Positions 33,656 through 44,141 of a stretch of 64,000 nt of DNA are shown here, one piece after another. Numbering within the stretch: the stretch's first letter is position 1; each line of letters starts with the position of its first letter. Location: positions 15,344,001 to 15,408,000 of the forward strand of contig NC_134017.1 of assembly GCF_040712315.1 (NCBI RefSeq), given 5' to 3'. The notes under the pieces are model-generated. The model did not search any database and had not been told where the DNA came from. It saw nothing but the letters and a program-made list of their open reading frames with translations. Both the position numbers and the translations under genes were made by a program. Origin of the DNA: Castanea sativa. Lineage: Eukaryota; Streptophyta; Magnoliopsida; Fagales; Fagaceae.

Positions 33656-34143
33656 AGATTGAAGCACTCCTTGGTAGGAGCCTAAACTACCTACCTCAAC
33701 ACTCAAAGGGTACATGATGTTTTTCCATTACTCTTGAAGGTGTTCACCCTAAAATTTTTTTTAAAAAAAAAAAAAAAAACCCTCCTTGAACTACGTAATG
33801 ACTTGATCCCCCTCAAGGGGTACGTAGGCAGCTTGGCATTCTATGCTAAGTTCAGTCACATGTCCAAAAAAAAAAAAAAAAAAACCTCCCTGAACTACGT
33901 AATGACTTGATCCCCCTCAAGGGGTACGTAGGCAACTTGGTATTCTATGCTAAGTTCAGTCACAGGTCAAAAAAAAAAAATCTTTTAACAATCATTGAAG
34001 CAAGAGCGAGAGAAATAAACAATCCATTAAAAAAAAATTGACATGATGGAATTCCTTTATTGTTTACAAAAAAAAAAAAAGAAAAAAAAAAGAAGAAAAA
34101 AAAAGAAAAGAAGAAGATGGTTATAATGATTATCTATTACAAG
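33656..34143 (+). other. Non-coding region after gypsy pol
   Basis: Between the pol stop and the 3' end of the antisense gene. It contains a 104-bp direct repeat (33781-33970), long A-runs at 33762-33779, 33866-33884 and 33968, and an A/G-rich stretch near 34070-34120. No coding signal. Confidence 0.7.
33781..33970 (+). repeat. 104-bp direct repeat with a stem-loop
   Basis: Two copies starting at 33781 and 33885 share CTACGTAATGACTTGATCC, a CCCC-TCAA-GGGG stem-loop (33808-33820 in copy 1) and GGTACGTAGGCA(G/A)CTTGG. Each is followed by an A-run. I believe similar ACGTAGGCAGC-containing sequence is common after pol in Tat elements, but I did not check this. Confidence 0.85.
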
Positions 34144-37100
34144 TCAATATTTCCAATTGTAATTCTCTAATTCATCACGGGCGGTCCTTAATTCTTGTTC
34201 TAACAACTCCAAGGATTCAGTGTCTGCATTGCTTAAAGTATGAGAAGTCTCTACGGAAGAAATCTCTTCTCGAATGTTTGAAACAATTACTTTCTGGCTT
34301 GACAGCTTTTCATCATTTTCGAGGGCGGAAGCTTCAAGTTCTTGCTTGTGGGTGGATAATCGTTCCAGTTCTTCTTGAAGCTCGGCTATTTTAGAATCAG
34401 TGTTCACTAATCCATCCTTAAGTGCCTCACCATGTGCTAATAATTCATCCTCTACCTTTAGCTGATCATCAAGTTGAACTTTATATTCTTCCAACTTTTT
34501 GTCACGCTGCTCAAGCGTCATACATGAGGAAAAGGAAGACTGTAGAGATGTAAAAGTATTGGCCTTATCGAAATATTCTGCAACCAATGTTTCTAATGGT
34601 GAAGGATCAATAGCTTGATTGGTTGTTATGGCCTCAAAAATCTTGTTAGCCCCATCAAGGAGTAAATATGTCTTGTTAAATGGAGTTCTAACAATCTTTT
34701 GTTGAAGACTTTTCCAAAGATTCAATGCAAGATCAATGCGGCGCTTCAAATTTTCATCATTAGGATTATATTCAGAAACTTCAGGAGCACATGACTTAGT
34801 TCTTTGAGGAGATCTTGTAACATTCTTCCTAGAATTGGTATTAGCCACCTCTTCTATGCTCCTTGGCAATGCAGTAGATGACCGTGGACCGGAAATTGAA
34901 CTTTCACTATCATTTGAGGCCACATCATTATCAATGTCCAGTGGCAAGGTTCGTTGATCGGACTGAAAAAAATAATAATAATAATAATACATAGTTCATA
35001 AGGAGTAACTCAAAAGAAAAAAGAAAAAGAAGAGAAGCAAGAAGAAGAGTCAAAGACTAATAATGAATACCTGAACTTTGTTTCTTGGTGATGTAGCAAG
35101 AGATTGTGGATTGGAATTATTCTCAAAAGTCGCCTCATTGTCAACCTCCATGTTCGAAACTTGTTGATCAGACTGCAATCAAATACACATTGTTCATGTA
35201 AGATATACTTTGCATAAAGAAAAGGAAAGTTTCTTCTAAAAAAAAAAAAAAGACCTGATCCTTTGCACCCTCAAGGTTTTCAGAAGCACTTGTGATGCCT
35301 CTAAGGGAATGTGGGTTGATAGGTATTGTCAATTTGGGCTTTTTAGTCCGATTCCAATGATGATCACTATCATTGTCATCACTCATTTCTTCAAGGACTG
35401 GATTTGCTCCTCCTTCAGATGCATCATGCACTTCTAAGGACCTTTCAACAGATGGGGCCCTTGGAGGAGGCCTCTTCAATTTAGTTGTGACACCTTGAGA
35501 CTCCTTGGGCTGAATATGGTGGTTCACAGGTTTTGAGATGGTGTTTGCCACATGAACTTTGGGTAATCGAATATCCTTATTATTGTTGCTCTTGACATTG
35601 ATAGGCTGAACTACCTTACTCTTGGAAGGAGGAGGATGTGCACTTGCAATCAAGATATTTACACCATCATCAAGATACTTCTCATGAATATGATTCCACC
35701 ACTTTTTGTAGCCACTTGTAGTATGAAGTTTGAAATTAGCTGGGGTAGGAGGCACTGGAAAGAATGCTTTGCAACCAGTCTTGTAGAGAGTACATAATCT
35801 CCAAAACTCCACAATTTTATCCAAAGTTCCTTGACGAATGTCCTCTTTAATGGTACCTGGAATGTCTTGGCAAAGTCCAAATTGACGGCTAAACCGAAAA
35901 GGACTATAAGGTTCCACTATGAGATGACCCTCTTGACGCATAGACAAGTAAGAAGAACGGATACTTATAAAATATGACGATGAATTACGAGAAAGTCCTC
36001 CATCATCAAGAAAAGTCTCCTCCCTATTCCTGACATACAAATTTGCATCCCATTGCATAGAAGTACCTTGTATCAACTTCCTTGCTTCGTGTTCATCAAA
36101 GTGTTTGGCCCCTCCTTCCCCAGAATATACAACCATCTTGGGTCCTGGGACATCAATCTCATAATGAGTCCTAAAATAAAGACCCAGCCAGCCATAAATA
36201 TAATGAACAGGGAAGCAGGCACCCGAACAACTAATCATTGGAGAAGAATGAGCAATCTTGTTTAGTCCTCGGTAGAGACTAACTAGAACTGGTATTGCTA
36301 GACAAAAAGGGCGACCTGTTGCCATGAAGCTTGCAATCTTGAAGGTTCCAGGGCGAATTGTATTGGGATCTTCACTTGGCAAAACAAAGGTGCAAAGCCA
36401 ACAAGAAAGTAATGCAGCTAAGTAGGTCTCTTCCCATAGCCCATCCTCAATCTTGAGTTCAATAAAAGGCTTTTTCCCACATTTGGACCAACCTTGAATT
36501 TTATTAAGCGAACCATTAGGATTATGAGTCTTGATTGCACGACTTAACCTCTTTGTCCTTCGACTTGGTGGTTTTGAATATTTCATTCCATATCTACACC
36601 AAAAGTTAACCCAATCACTCGCCGAAACACGCGGGTCTTCTCCTTCCTTTTTAGAATTAAGAAGATGAAAGGCCGCGAATAGGTGCTCACAACTCTTTGG
36701 GATGAACCTCTCTACCTCGTCACTTCCTGTCAATTCCTCGCGGCAAGGGATGGCTTCATCGTAAAGACGACCAAAGATAGGAAGCCCGCCAAGTCGATAC
36801 AAATCCCAAAGTGAGATAAACATCTCACCAAGTGATGTGTGGAGGGTGTTGGTTTGTGGACACCATCCTTCGCAAAATGCTCGCATTACATCAGTATTTC
36901 GATCATATGTGTACAGAGATGCTGAAACTGCGTCATAAATATGGGCCTTGTCAAGAGTCTTCTTGCTTCTAAAAAGAACATCTTCGAGCCATTCCCAATA
37001 TAGAGGTATGTAATTCCACTCTCCATTGATCTTGAAAAGAGTGCCCCAACGTGTTCCGCCTGAAATTATACGACGGCCAAGAGTCACTAGATAACGAGAC

Positions 37101-37351
37101 TCTGCAATGTTCTTGTGAAGAGAGCTATGCAAAGACCACGCTTTAGAGGGGGAATCAGAATTCCGAGAGACATCATAGGTCCACTCCACAATGTCTCTTG
37201 AGTCTTTAAGTTCAGGCCACCTTTCCGCAAATCGACCAATAATCAGCCTTTCAACGAGCATTGATATGTCTACTTCCTTAGTGTCATTCGATTCTTTAGT
37301 AACAACGAGATACTTCTTGCCGGATGAAGAGAAGTCCTTGAAGAGCACCAT
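34144..37351 (-). CDS. Antisense cargo gene: plant-mobile-domain-like protein with coiled-coil tail
   Basis: Three coding exons on the strand opposite to gag-pol: 37351-35255 (699 codons), 35172-35071 (34 codons) and 34962-34144 (272 codons and stop), together about 1005 residues. Junctions are CAG|GTCTTT, GCAG|TCTGAT, TCAG|GTATTC and TCAG|TCCGAT, all phase 0. The first exon has the pattern AFCEGWCPQTNTLHTSLGE then SLWDLYRLGGLPIFG, which is like the plant mobile domain (PMD, PF10536 family) known from MAIN-type proteins and from plant transposons. Exon 3 is Ser/Pro-rich, then strongly heptad-like (about residues 860-1000; KLEEYKVQLDDQLKVEDELL, KIAELQEELERLSTHKQELE). No premature stop is present. 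Function in the element is unknown; PMD assignment is by motif only. Confidence 0.8.
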
Positions 37352-37618
37352 GATGAAAGGGCGAACCTAAAAAAAAAAAAATGTGTACAAAAGAATATAA
37401 ACTACGGTGCAAAGAAGGTTAAAAAAAAGGGGGCATGGACATGCAATAAAAAAAAAAAGAAAAAAAAGAAGCAAAGTTATTATATCTTCATATGCAAGTA
37501 TTGCTCCACTGCAAGATATCAATGGACACACATCCTGGCATAGACAATTTTCATCCTCAAAGTAGCCTTCTTCTTCAATGCAACCTTCGTCTTCAAGGAA
37601 GTCTTCGTATCACAGATA

Positions 37619-37890
37619 GACTTCGTTGTCAAGATTGTCTTCGTCTGCAAGGAAGTCTTCGTATCACAGATAGACTTCGTTGTTGTCTTCGTCTGCAAGG
37701 AAGTCTTCGTATCACAAATAGACTTCGTTGTTGTCTTCGTCCGCAAGGAAGTCTTCGTATCACAGATAGACTTCGTTGTTGTCTTCGTCTGCAAGGAAGT
37801 CTTCGTATCACAGATAGACTTCGTTGTCAAGATTGTCTGCAAGGAAGTCTTCGCATCACAGATAGACTTCGTTGTCAAGATTTTTGTCGA
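37619..37890. repeat. 48-54 bp minisatellite, six units
   Basis: Units start with GACTTCGTTGT at 37619, 37673, 37721, 37769, 37817 and 37865, giving periods of 54, 48, 48, 48 and 48. Each holds TCTGCAAGGAAGTCTTCGTA followed by a CACAGATA or close variant; one unit has CCGCAAGG. Related, degraded pieces extend left to about 37545. All frames in it are open, giving spurious ORFs. Confidence 0.93.
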
Positions 37891-38380
37891 GGTCGTTGTC
37901 TTGGTAGCTACTTGGCTTGAGGACTACTTGGCTTAAGGAACAAAATAAACTCTTGCAAGTTCTTCGTAGTGCTACTAAGTCATCATATTACCTATCCTAA
38001 ACGGAGGTGAAACAACACAAAAAAAAAAAGGACATGCACAAGTGAAAAGCTTTGATCAAGAATGTACCTCCAAAGGTTTGTGTGATTGAACTCTTGCAAA
38101 ACTTAATGCCAAATCCTTAAAGATGGATCCGCTGCATGCAAAGAAAATCGTCAAGTAGTGAAGATTATATGAAGAAACTAGTGTACATTGAATCTATCGA
38201 ACTAAATATCATACATATGTGATAGTAGTTTAGAAAAAAATTATAGGAAGAGGAGAGTATACCTAGTTACTTGACTGAGAAAGAAAAAAAAATCTTATGC
38301 CTTCTCCAAGAATTGTTTTTGAGATTTCTGAGCTTACGCACTATGAAAAAAAAATTGTGAATTATGTGCGGCTGGAGCTG

Positions 38381-38390
38381 GCCTTTTATA
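38381..38390 (-). promoter_or_regulatory. TATA box of the antisense cargo gene
   Basis: On the minus strand the sequence is CTATAAAAGGCC, a strong TATA box, about 1.03 kb upstream of the antisense ATG at 37351. Expected transcription start is about 38350-38360. The old gypsy carries a similar TATAAAAGG box upstream of its own antisense gene (58735-58743). Confidence 0.65.
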
Positions 38391-39601
38391 GTGCTGGTCA
38401 GACAGAGTTTAACTACAATTAAAACTCATCTAGTCAAGACCGGATTGGCCAGGAAAAGAAGTCAGAATGAAGGAGAATTCTTATATCTGATGGAAGGGAT
38501 GAGGCATTGTGAGTTCCATTGTCCTACTTGGAATTAAACTCTTAAATGATTTTTAGTTGCAACAGACATTAACTCTACTTGTCATAAAAAGATACGAAGA
38601 TAAGAAGTTTGAAATAATCATCATTACAAGTTGGGACTTCTCCAAAGGATAGTCTCAGTTCTTATATAGCTAGGACGTTGGCTGATTGATATTAATTTTT
38701 TTTTAAAGTTTTCTCTCTAACTCCTTTTCGAAGTCATCTAGTCATAGTTTGACTAGAAAAAGAAGTCCACCTTGGGTAGAATGTGGTTCTTGTCCATGTT
38801 CACATAGAGCTATTGGGAATTTATGTTTACGTGGAACTATTGGGAAGAAGATCCGGATAACAAGTTTCCTATGTATATCACGTGGAGTCCTATTGGTATA
38901 GAAATTCAGTCCTAGTTTGACTAGAAAAGGAAGTCCAACAAAAGTCCTACCACTTGGATTGAGGTTATCCAAAAGAATACTATCCAATTTCCTATGTATA
39001 TCACGTGGAGTCCTATTGGTATAGAAATTCAGTCCTAGTTTGACTAGAAAAGGAAGTCCAACAAAAGTCCTACCACTTGGATTGAGGTTATCCAAAAGAA
39101 TACTATCCAATTTCCTATGAATATCACGTGGAGTCCTATTGGTAAAAGAAATTCAGTCCTAGTTTGACTAGAAAAGGAAGTCCAACAAAAGTCCTACTAC
39201 TAGTTTGATGGTTATTGCTTATTAGAAGTATTTATCTAGTCAAAGACCAAATTGGCTATGAAAAGAAGTCAAAATGAAGGACAATTCTAGTATCTGATGG
39301 AAGGCATGAATGATCATCATTGCAAAGGATAGAATTGCAAGTCCTTATATGGTTACTACTTTGACTAGGAAACAAATTTCCTTCTTAAAGTTATCTTCGC
39401 AAGACAAATCGATTAGGAGCAAAGCTCTTCTCATAATGGTAGACTCCTGCACATGTTCAAGCTCTTGGAGAAATGCCTGCTTGCAAATTTCTAGATAAAT
39501 GAAAGGTGCTGAAACTAATTGCATCAAAGCATGAAGTTGTCGAGACTTAATCACTTTCCACATTCAAAATTGTGAACATGACCAAGTCTCGAGGGGGCAT
39601 T
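38391..39601. other. Gypsy 3' non-coding region, to the polypurine tract
   Basis: No coding sequence. It holds the 123-bp tandem repeat at 38865-39200 and ends in a polypurine tract GAGGGGGCATT (39591-39601) directly before the 3' LTR. It is the likely upstream promoter region of the antisense gene. Confidence 0.65.
38865..39200. repeat. 123-bp tandem repeat, about 2.7 units
   Basis: Units start with TTTCCTATG at 38865, 38988 and 39111; each contains ATATCACGTGGAGTCCTATT and TTTGACTAGAAAAGGAAGTC. Units one and two are almost identical; the third is truncated. A weaker related piece precedes them (38740-38860). The G-box CACGTG is repeated in every unit. Confidence 0.92.
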
Positions 39602-40453
39602 TGTAAGAGGCTAAATTTTCAGCCAATTATAAAATGCCACATCAAAGCTTAGTGGCAAATTCTAAATTAATGTCATTAAATTAATTAAATTAGATGATGA
39701 CATGTGTCATCCAAATTGGCATCACATTGGCATATCAAAATTTGCCACGTGTCATTTGGCCCACAAGATAAAGATAAATTTCCTATTCAAAGTTTATGGG
39801 TAATTATCTTTATTAAAATAAATAAATAAATAAAATAAAGATAAATTTTCTATTCAAAATTGGTAGATAATTATCTTTATTAAATAAATTAAACAGAGAT
39901 AATTATATATCTTTGTTGATTATTATCTTTATCAAAATATGATCTTTATCAAAATAGATAAATAGAGATAATTATCTCTAAGAAGAATTTAGGCCAATCA
40001 AAAGTCTGCTACATACTTTCAAGCATATCAATTCATAGTGGAGCTTATCCTCTAAAATCATTATAAATAGAGGACATCCCTTCTAATTTTCTGAAAGGAA
40101 GTTTTTCAAGAGGCCCAGGCTCTGGAGAAATTCTGTCAAAAGAATTTTTGAAGAACTTGAAGAACATTCGAAGAACTTGAAGAACATTCGAAGGGCTTGA
40201 AGAACTTGAAGGACAACAAATCTCTAACAAGCTTAAGGCCAGAGATTCGTTGTGAAGACCATTTGATCCATCTTTCAACCAAATTGAAGAAAATTTCGCG
40301 TTTGAGTCAAGACCATAAAGAAGATAGAATCAGAGGAGCATTTGTCAAAACTGAGATTGAACTCATTACTTGATTAATACAAAAGATATATTTGTAGAAC
40401 TCATTTTTTTCAATTTGTTTGATTTTTCTTCAATTGAGAAATTTGTGTTTACA
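39602..40453 (+). repeat. 3' LTR of the young gypsy
   Basis: Starts TGTAAGAGG after the polypurine tract, ends GTGTTTACA, and is followed by CATAT (40454-40458). Same length (852 bp) as the 5' LTR and nearly identical. Confidence 0.95.
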
Positions 40454-40458
40454 CATAT

Positions 40459-41395
40459 AATTTGCCCTAAAAATATATTTCAATAATGAAATCTCACTTG
40501 CATTATCTTAAATCAGTTTCCATCTTTATTATTTAATTTTCTATCAAGATCTACCTTGCCTTTGGCCAAAACTCAAGTGTTGATTTGTCATATTGTATTA
40601 GTGAGCTGGGCTAGTTCTTAAGTTCAAATTTTGTACCAGAAAAATAAATAAAGAGAGCATTGGGTCAAGGTGGTACATTTAGTTTGAATAATAGTTAGAT
40701 GGTGTAAATTCTTAGATTTCTATATAGGCTTGGTATATGGTTGATAATTTATAATAGTATTAAAATATGTTGTGTTGATTTCAAACCTTATTTCCACTAT
40801 CCATCATACCACCCATTTAAAAAACTTAAAAAATCATATAATTGTTTAATCATATTCAAATTTAATCATACACACAAATTGTGTGACACTTAAAGAAAAT
40901 GTTAGTCACATCTGCACTTACACCTCAAAAAGACTAGTCAAGTTGTAATTAGGACTCCTTGTAATTACTTGAAAGTTAAACATCTATCATGCAAAAACTT
41001 GATATGCGACTCAGCCTATGGCCACATAACACAACTCAAAAAATCTAATCAAATCAAATCCACACAACTTGGGATATAACAATCTCCTTCACTTAAATTT
41101 TTGATGACCTTATGAAGGCCCACATTGTATCGCAATGACCTTAAGCCACATGATGTTATCAAGTTTGCTTAGTTTCTCTAATATCATGCGAAACAACTCG
41201 AGAAAAGCACTAGCCACATCTACTTTGACACTCCAAAATGTTAGTTAAATTGCAATCGAGGCTCCGGAAACCCAAGATCCACTTTGTAAAGACCCAATAT
41301 GCGACTCATCACACATTTGAACAATACAAACTCAAACAATTCAATCCAATCAAATCAGCACAATTTGGTGTATCTCACACGCGCGCGCGCGCGCG

Positions 41396-41481
<86 letters not shown>
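40459..41481 (-). other. Receptor kinase exon start and following intron
   Basis: The kinase exon begins at 40466 after a TTTTTAG acceptor (40467-40468 give the AG); only about 13 bases remain on this side of the gypsy. The intron runs to 41481 and holds the compound microsatellite at 41377-41479. Nothing else seen. Confidence 0.75.
41377..41479. repeat. Compound microsatellite (CG)(CA)(TA)(GA)
   Basis: A GC run (41381-41396), AC run (to 41414), AT run (to 41437) and AG run (to 41479), directly beside the 5' splice site (GT at 41481-41480) of the kinase loop exon. Confidence 0.97.
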
Positions 41482-41693
41482 CTTATAAACTGGTCCAAAA
41501 CCACCTTCTCCTAATTTATTTTTAGTTGAAAAGTTTCTTGTGGCAGCAGAAATGGTTTCAAAGCTGAAGATTTGCAATTCATGGCTATCTTGCCTATCAT
41601 TATTTTGTTTCTTCACTTTGTCACGTACAGTGGACGATATTGCATTACCTCTAAGTTCTTGTAGAAGTATCTTTTGTTTCTTCTTTCTCTCCC
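41482..41693 (-). pseudogene. Receptor kinase juxtamembrane and glycine-loop exon
   Basis: The minus-strand exon has [20 protein letters not shown] followed by [13 protein letters not shown], the start of the kinase domain with the ATP-binding glycine loop. Acceptor AG at 41695-41694, donor GT at 41481-41480, phase 0 at the 3' end. It joins the membrane-span exon in phase (GAAG|GG). Confidence 0.9.
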
Positions 41694-41786
41694 CTAATTA
41701 ATAAATATGCAAAATATAATTTGAAAATTGTGTTGCTTTATCATCAATAATATATCTAAAAAATCTATGGTAAGAATATAAATTAC

Positions 41787-41945
41787 CTTCCGCTATGTGT
41801 TTTTTCACTTTTGCATAGCATAATAAGCACAACAAGGCGATGATGATTCCCCCTACTGCGACAATGAGCCATATCCACCACTTATTTGCTCGCCACCTGT
41901 TCGTCATCACGTCCGTATTGCCATCCCAAATAACTGGCTGGTCCC
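41787..41945 (-). pseudogene. Receptor kinase transmembrane exon
   Basis: It encodes a juxtamembrane start (QPVIWDGNTDVMTNRW) and the membrane span WWIWLIVAVGGIIIALLCLL followed by CYAKVKKH. Acceptor at 41946-41947 (AATAG), donor GTAATT at 41786. The exon starts in phase 1. This layout matches S-domain receptor kinases, where the lectin/PAN exon lies directly upstream. Confidence 0.85.
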
Positions 41946-43335
41946 CTATTTCATCATGAGATGTTCCAAAATAGAATCACATTACATTAATATGACTTAG
42001 TCAATAATATGATAATAATCAATTTAATATACCTATGATTAGTCATATAGAGAAATTATGTTATATGACTTCTAATACTAATATACAATTATATGGTGAA
42101 AGAATGACATTTACAACTCAAAATTTAATTTTAAAACGAAAAATTATAGTTGATTGTTAAAATAATATAAAATAAAAATAGCAAAATAAATTTCAAACTT
42201 ATAAAAACTCTTAGTTGTAAAATTTTAATCCAAGTTGTATTTTTAAAAAAAAAAAATTGAAACTTTGACTGTAATGTTTGATTTGAGCAACCGTATTGAT
42301 TATTTTATTTTACTTAATTACTGTGTTCTATAAAACATAATGGAAAATCAAAAGTGTAAAAATAATATTAAAAAAAGAAGAAGCCATTGACTTGGTGCAA
42401 CTATACCATGTATGGCAGAAGTTATATTATGTAATATATAATATAATATGATTTGGATATGAACCTATATAATATTAATTTTATTGTAAATTTTGATGAC
42501 AGCAATTGATATTATTATATAATTTCACAATTCTTATATTGTACAATAGAGGCCTTATAATTTCACCTAGAATGATTTTTTTTTTTTTTTTGGGTATACC
42601 TTTAGATAGGTTTTAGTCACAATTTATGTGAATATTGGTTAATTTTAGTTAATAGTTACTCATTGAGTGCGTGGATTTAATTTATGTAAAATTTAATGAT
42701 TTTAATTAATATGTTTTATAATTTAAGGTTTAATTAGAAACCACTCCAAATTCAAAATAATTATATAATATAAATAAAGGGAATTAACTTGGCTTAAAGA
42801 GGATATAACCATTTGTCATAGAGAAAACATTACCACTTTATGTAACCAGACTTCTAGTTTGTGACTTTTATTATATTGTTGTATTAGGTACTAACTCATG
42901 CAATGTACGAGAAAGTTCTATAAAAAAATTTATACGCAATAAATATTTTTTAATAAGTATAATAAATAAAGCAGTCAATAGAGAGTTTGTATAAAAATAA
43001 CTTACCTAGTTTAGTTATAATTTACTTAGAAAAGATCAAAAGAAATTAATTAGAATTTTTTTAGTGTTGGGTGCTTTATCCAAAAATATGGTGAATTCTA
43101 ATGAGTTTAAACTAACATAGTTGAATACTATTTGAAACTCTAAAAATCAAACTAAAAAATATATATCATAATGATGATGTGGAAAGTAATAAATCTACAA
43201 AAGCTTTTGCAAATACATTATAAAAAGTTAACAAAAAATCAAAAGTTTTCATTTTATAGTTTAACAATATTTGTTAATTAGTGCAGTGCAGGAGAAAGTT
43301 TGAAAATTATATATAATAAATTTTTAATTGATAAG
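41946..43335. other. AT-rich DNA upstream of the transmembrane exon
   Basis: No lectin, S-locus or PAN exon could be found here on the minus strand. A/T-runs occur near 42244 and 42573. This is either intron of the receptor kinase or degraded flank. Confidence 0.55.
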
Positions 43336-43425
43336 TGTGGGAGGACAAGAATCCAAGAATATAAATTTTTAATTGATAAGTGTGGAAGGACAAGAATCCA
43401 AGAATATGGACAGATGGGACAAGGC
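43336..43425. repeat. 45-bp duplication at the 5' LTR edge
   Basis: TGTGGGAGGACAAGAATCC (43336) recurs as TGTGGAAGGACAAGAATCC (43381), with the flank TTTTTAATTGATAAG also repeated. The duplication spans host flank and LTR start, so it formed after insertion. Confidence 0.85.
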
Positions 43426-44141
43426 CAATGTCAGGAGAGCAGACCTCAAAAAGCACTGACAATAAGACCTCGGGAAAATATGAACAACCCACCACAAGTA
43501 CAGGGAGACTATAACACCCGAGGACCTTGAGGATACCTACATGTCCTCAGGGGGCCGAGGACCAATGCTAAGGGTTGTCGGGCACAAACTGAGGAAGAGA
43601 AGGAGGATTTGTCGTCGAGCTAGAAAGGGGAAAAGATAGATAAAGCATCCATCACCTCTACATTCAATACTCTAAACCCACTTAGCTGGCCGCATTAATG
43701 AGAAAATGACCCTTGAACAGTATCAACACAGCTCATAGCCTAGTGTAGAAGCCTTCTAATAAGGCCCTGATGGGACAGGTATCAAGGGAAATGAACCCTG
43801 ACCCTCCAAATAGAGGGCTAAGATACAACTTAAGTGACTATATAAGGCAAAGAAGCCTATGTGGGAGAGGGTGAGAGGAAAAATAACCATTGTAGCCTAA
43901 GAACAATTGCAATCACTATCTCGCACCAAACTTGAGGAGTATAATACAAGCCCTTCAAGGCTATCTTTAACCAATATTCGCACCAGTATACTTAATGTTA
44001 ATTTTTCCAATTCCAACTAGTACTTTTCATCTAAACAGGGGTATTCAAGGTTGATAGGCATCCTACCTCTAAAAATTAATTGTGTGAGCAAAAATAACAA
44101 ACTTGACCGATTTTTTCTTTGACTTATTTTTGCCCGCCACT
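43381..44141 (+). repeat. 5' LTR of the old gypsy
   Basis: About 761 bp, starting TGTGGAAGGAC and ending near GCCCGCCACT. A TATATAAGG box is at 43839. It is followed by TATTGGCGCCTGCGAGAA, a likely primer-binding site. Confidence 0.85.

Larger units (their letters stand above)
37352..38390 (-). other. 5' leader of the antisense gene
   Basis: Between its TATA box and ATG. A TTTTTTTTTAG|GTTCGCC acceptor sits about 15 bases before the ATG. Possible donors are AACTAG|GTATAC (38266) and TGGAG|GTACATT (38071), and a possible acceptor is GCATGCAG|CGG (38132). This suggests a leader of several spliced pieces. The minisatellite at 37619-37890 lies in this region and may be in the last leader intron or exon. 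Confidence 0.5.
25509..40453 (+). mobile_element. Young Ty3/gypsy Tat-lineage retrotransposon (14,945 bp)
   Basis: A full element: 5' LTR 25509-26360, primer-site candidate, gag-pol 26438-33655, a non-coding region with repeats, an antisense spliced gene (37351-34144), more tandem repeats, polypurine tract and 3' LTR 39602-40453. The LTRs are each 852 bp and differ at about seven positions (counted by eye, about 0.8%), so the insertion is recent. Target duplication CATAT is perfect. Two RNase H domains (one in the RT block, a second before integrase) and a long 3' region place it in the Tat lineage. Only two nonsense codons, at 32669 and near 32801, interrupt pol. It is inserted against the direction of the host kinase gene. 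Confidence 0.95.
24294..41945 (-). pseudogene. G-type-lectin-class receptor-like kinase gene, split by a gypsy insertion
   Basis: A minus-strand receptor kinase of the SRK/CES101-like class. Exons seen, in gene order: 41945-41787 (membrane span), 41693-41482 (juxtamembrane and glycine-rich loop [10 protein letters not shown]), 40466 into the insertion and on at 25508-25306 (catalytic Lys in [25 protein letters not shown]), 25191-24954 ([12 protein letters not shown] and DFGLAR), 24847-24697 (GYISPEYAM), 24608-24294 (RPTM, C-terminal VTISEMEAR, stop). All junctions are GT-AG with consistent phases. The active-site residues are intact, so the gene would code for an RD-type kinase but for the 14.9-kb gypsy at 25509-40453. 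The extracellular lectin/PAN exons are not visible; they may be beyond the old gypsy at 43336-60002 or lost. Family assignment is by motif. Confidence 0.88.

Noticed and set aside
37545..37890. Possible CRISPR-like array
   Set aside because: Units are contiguous tandem repeats without unique spacers, in a plant retroelement.
37492..37920. Long open frames on both strands with LRLQGSLRITDRLRC-like repeats
   Set aside because: They arise from the 48-54 bp minisatellite, whose period is a multiple of three; composition and both-strand openness show it is not coding.
38742..39110. 122-codon minus-strand frame with a repeated 41-residue unit
   Set aside because: The unit is the 123-bp tandem repeat, divisible by three. 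No promoter or family support.
41946..43335. Search for lectin, S-locus or PAN exons upstream of the transmembrane exon
   Set aside because: Neither the characteristic motifs nor long minus-strand frames are present.
43307..43530. Frames over the 45-bp duplication at the LTR edge
   Set aside because: Created by the duplicated LTR start; LTRs of this family are non-coding.
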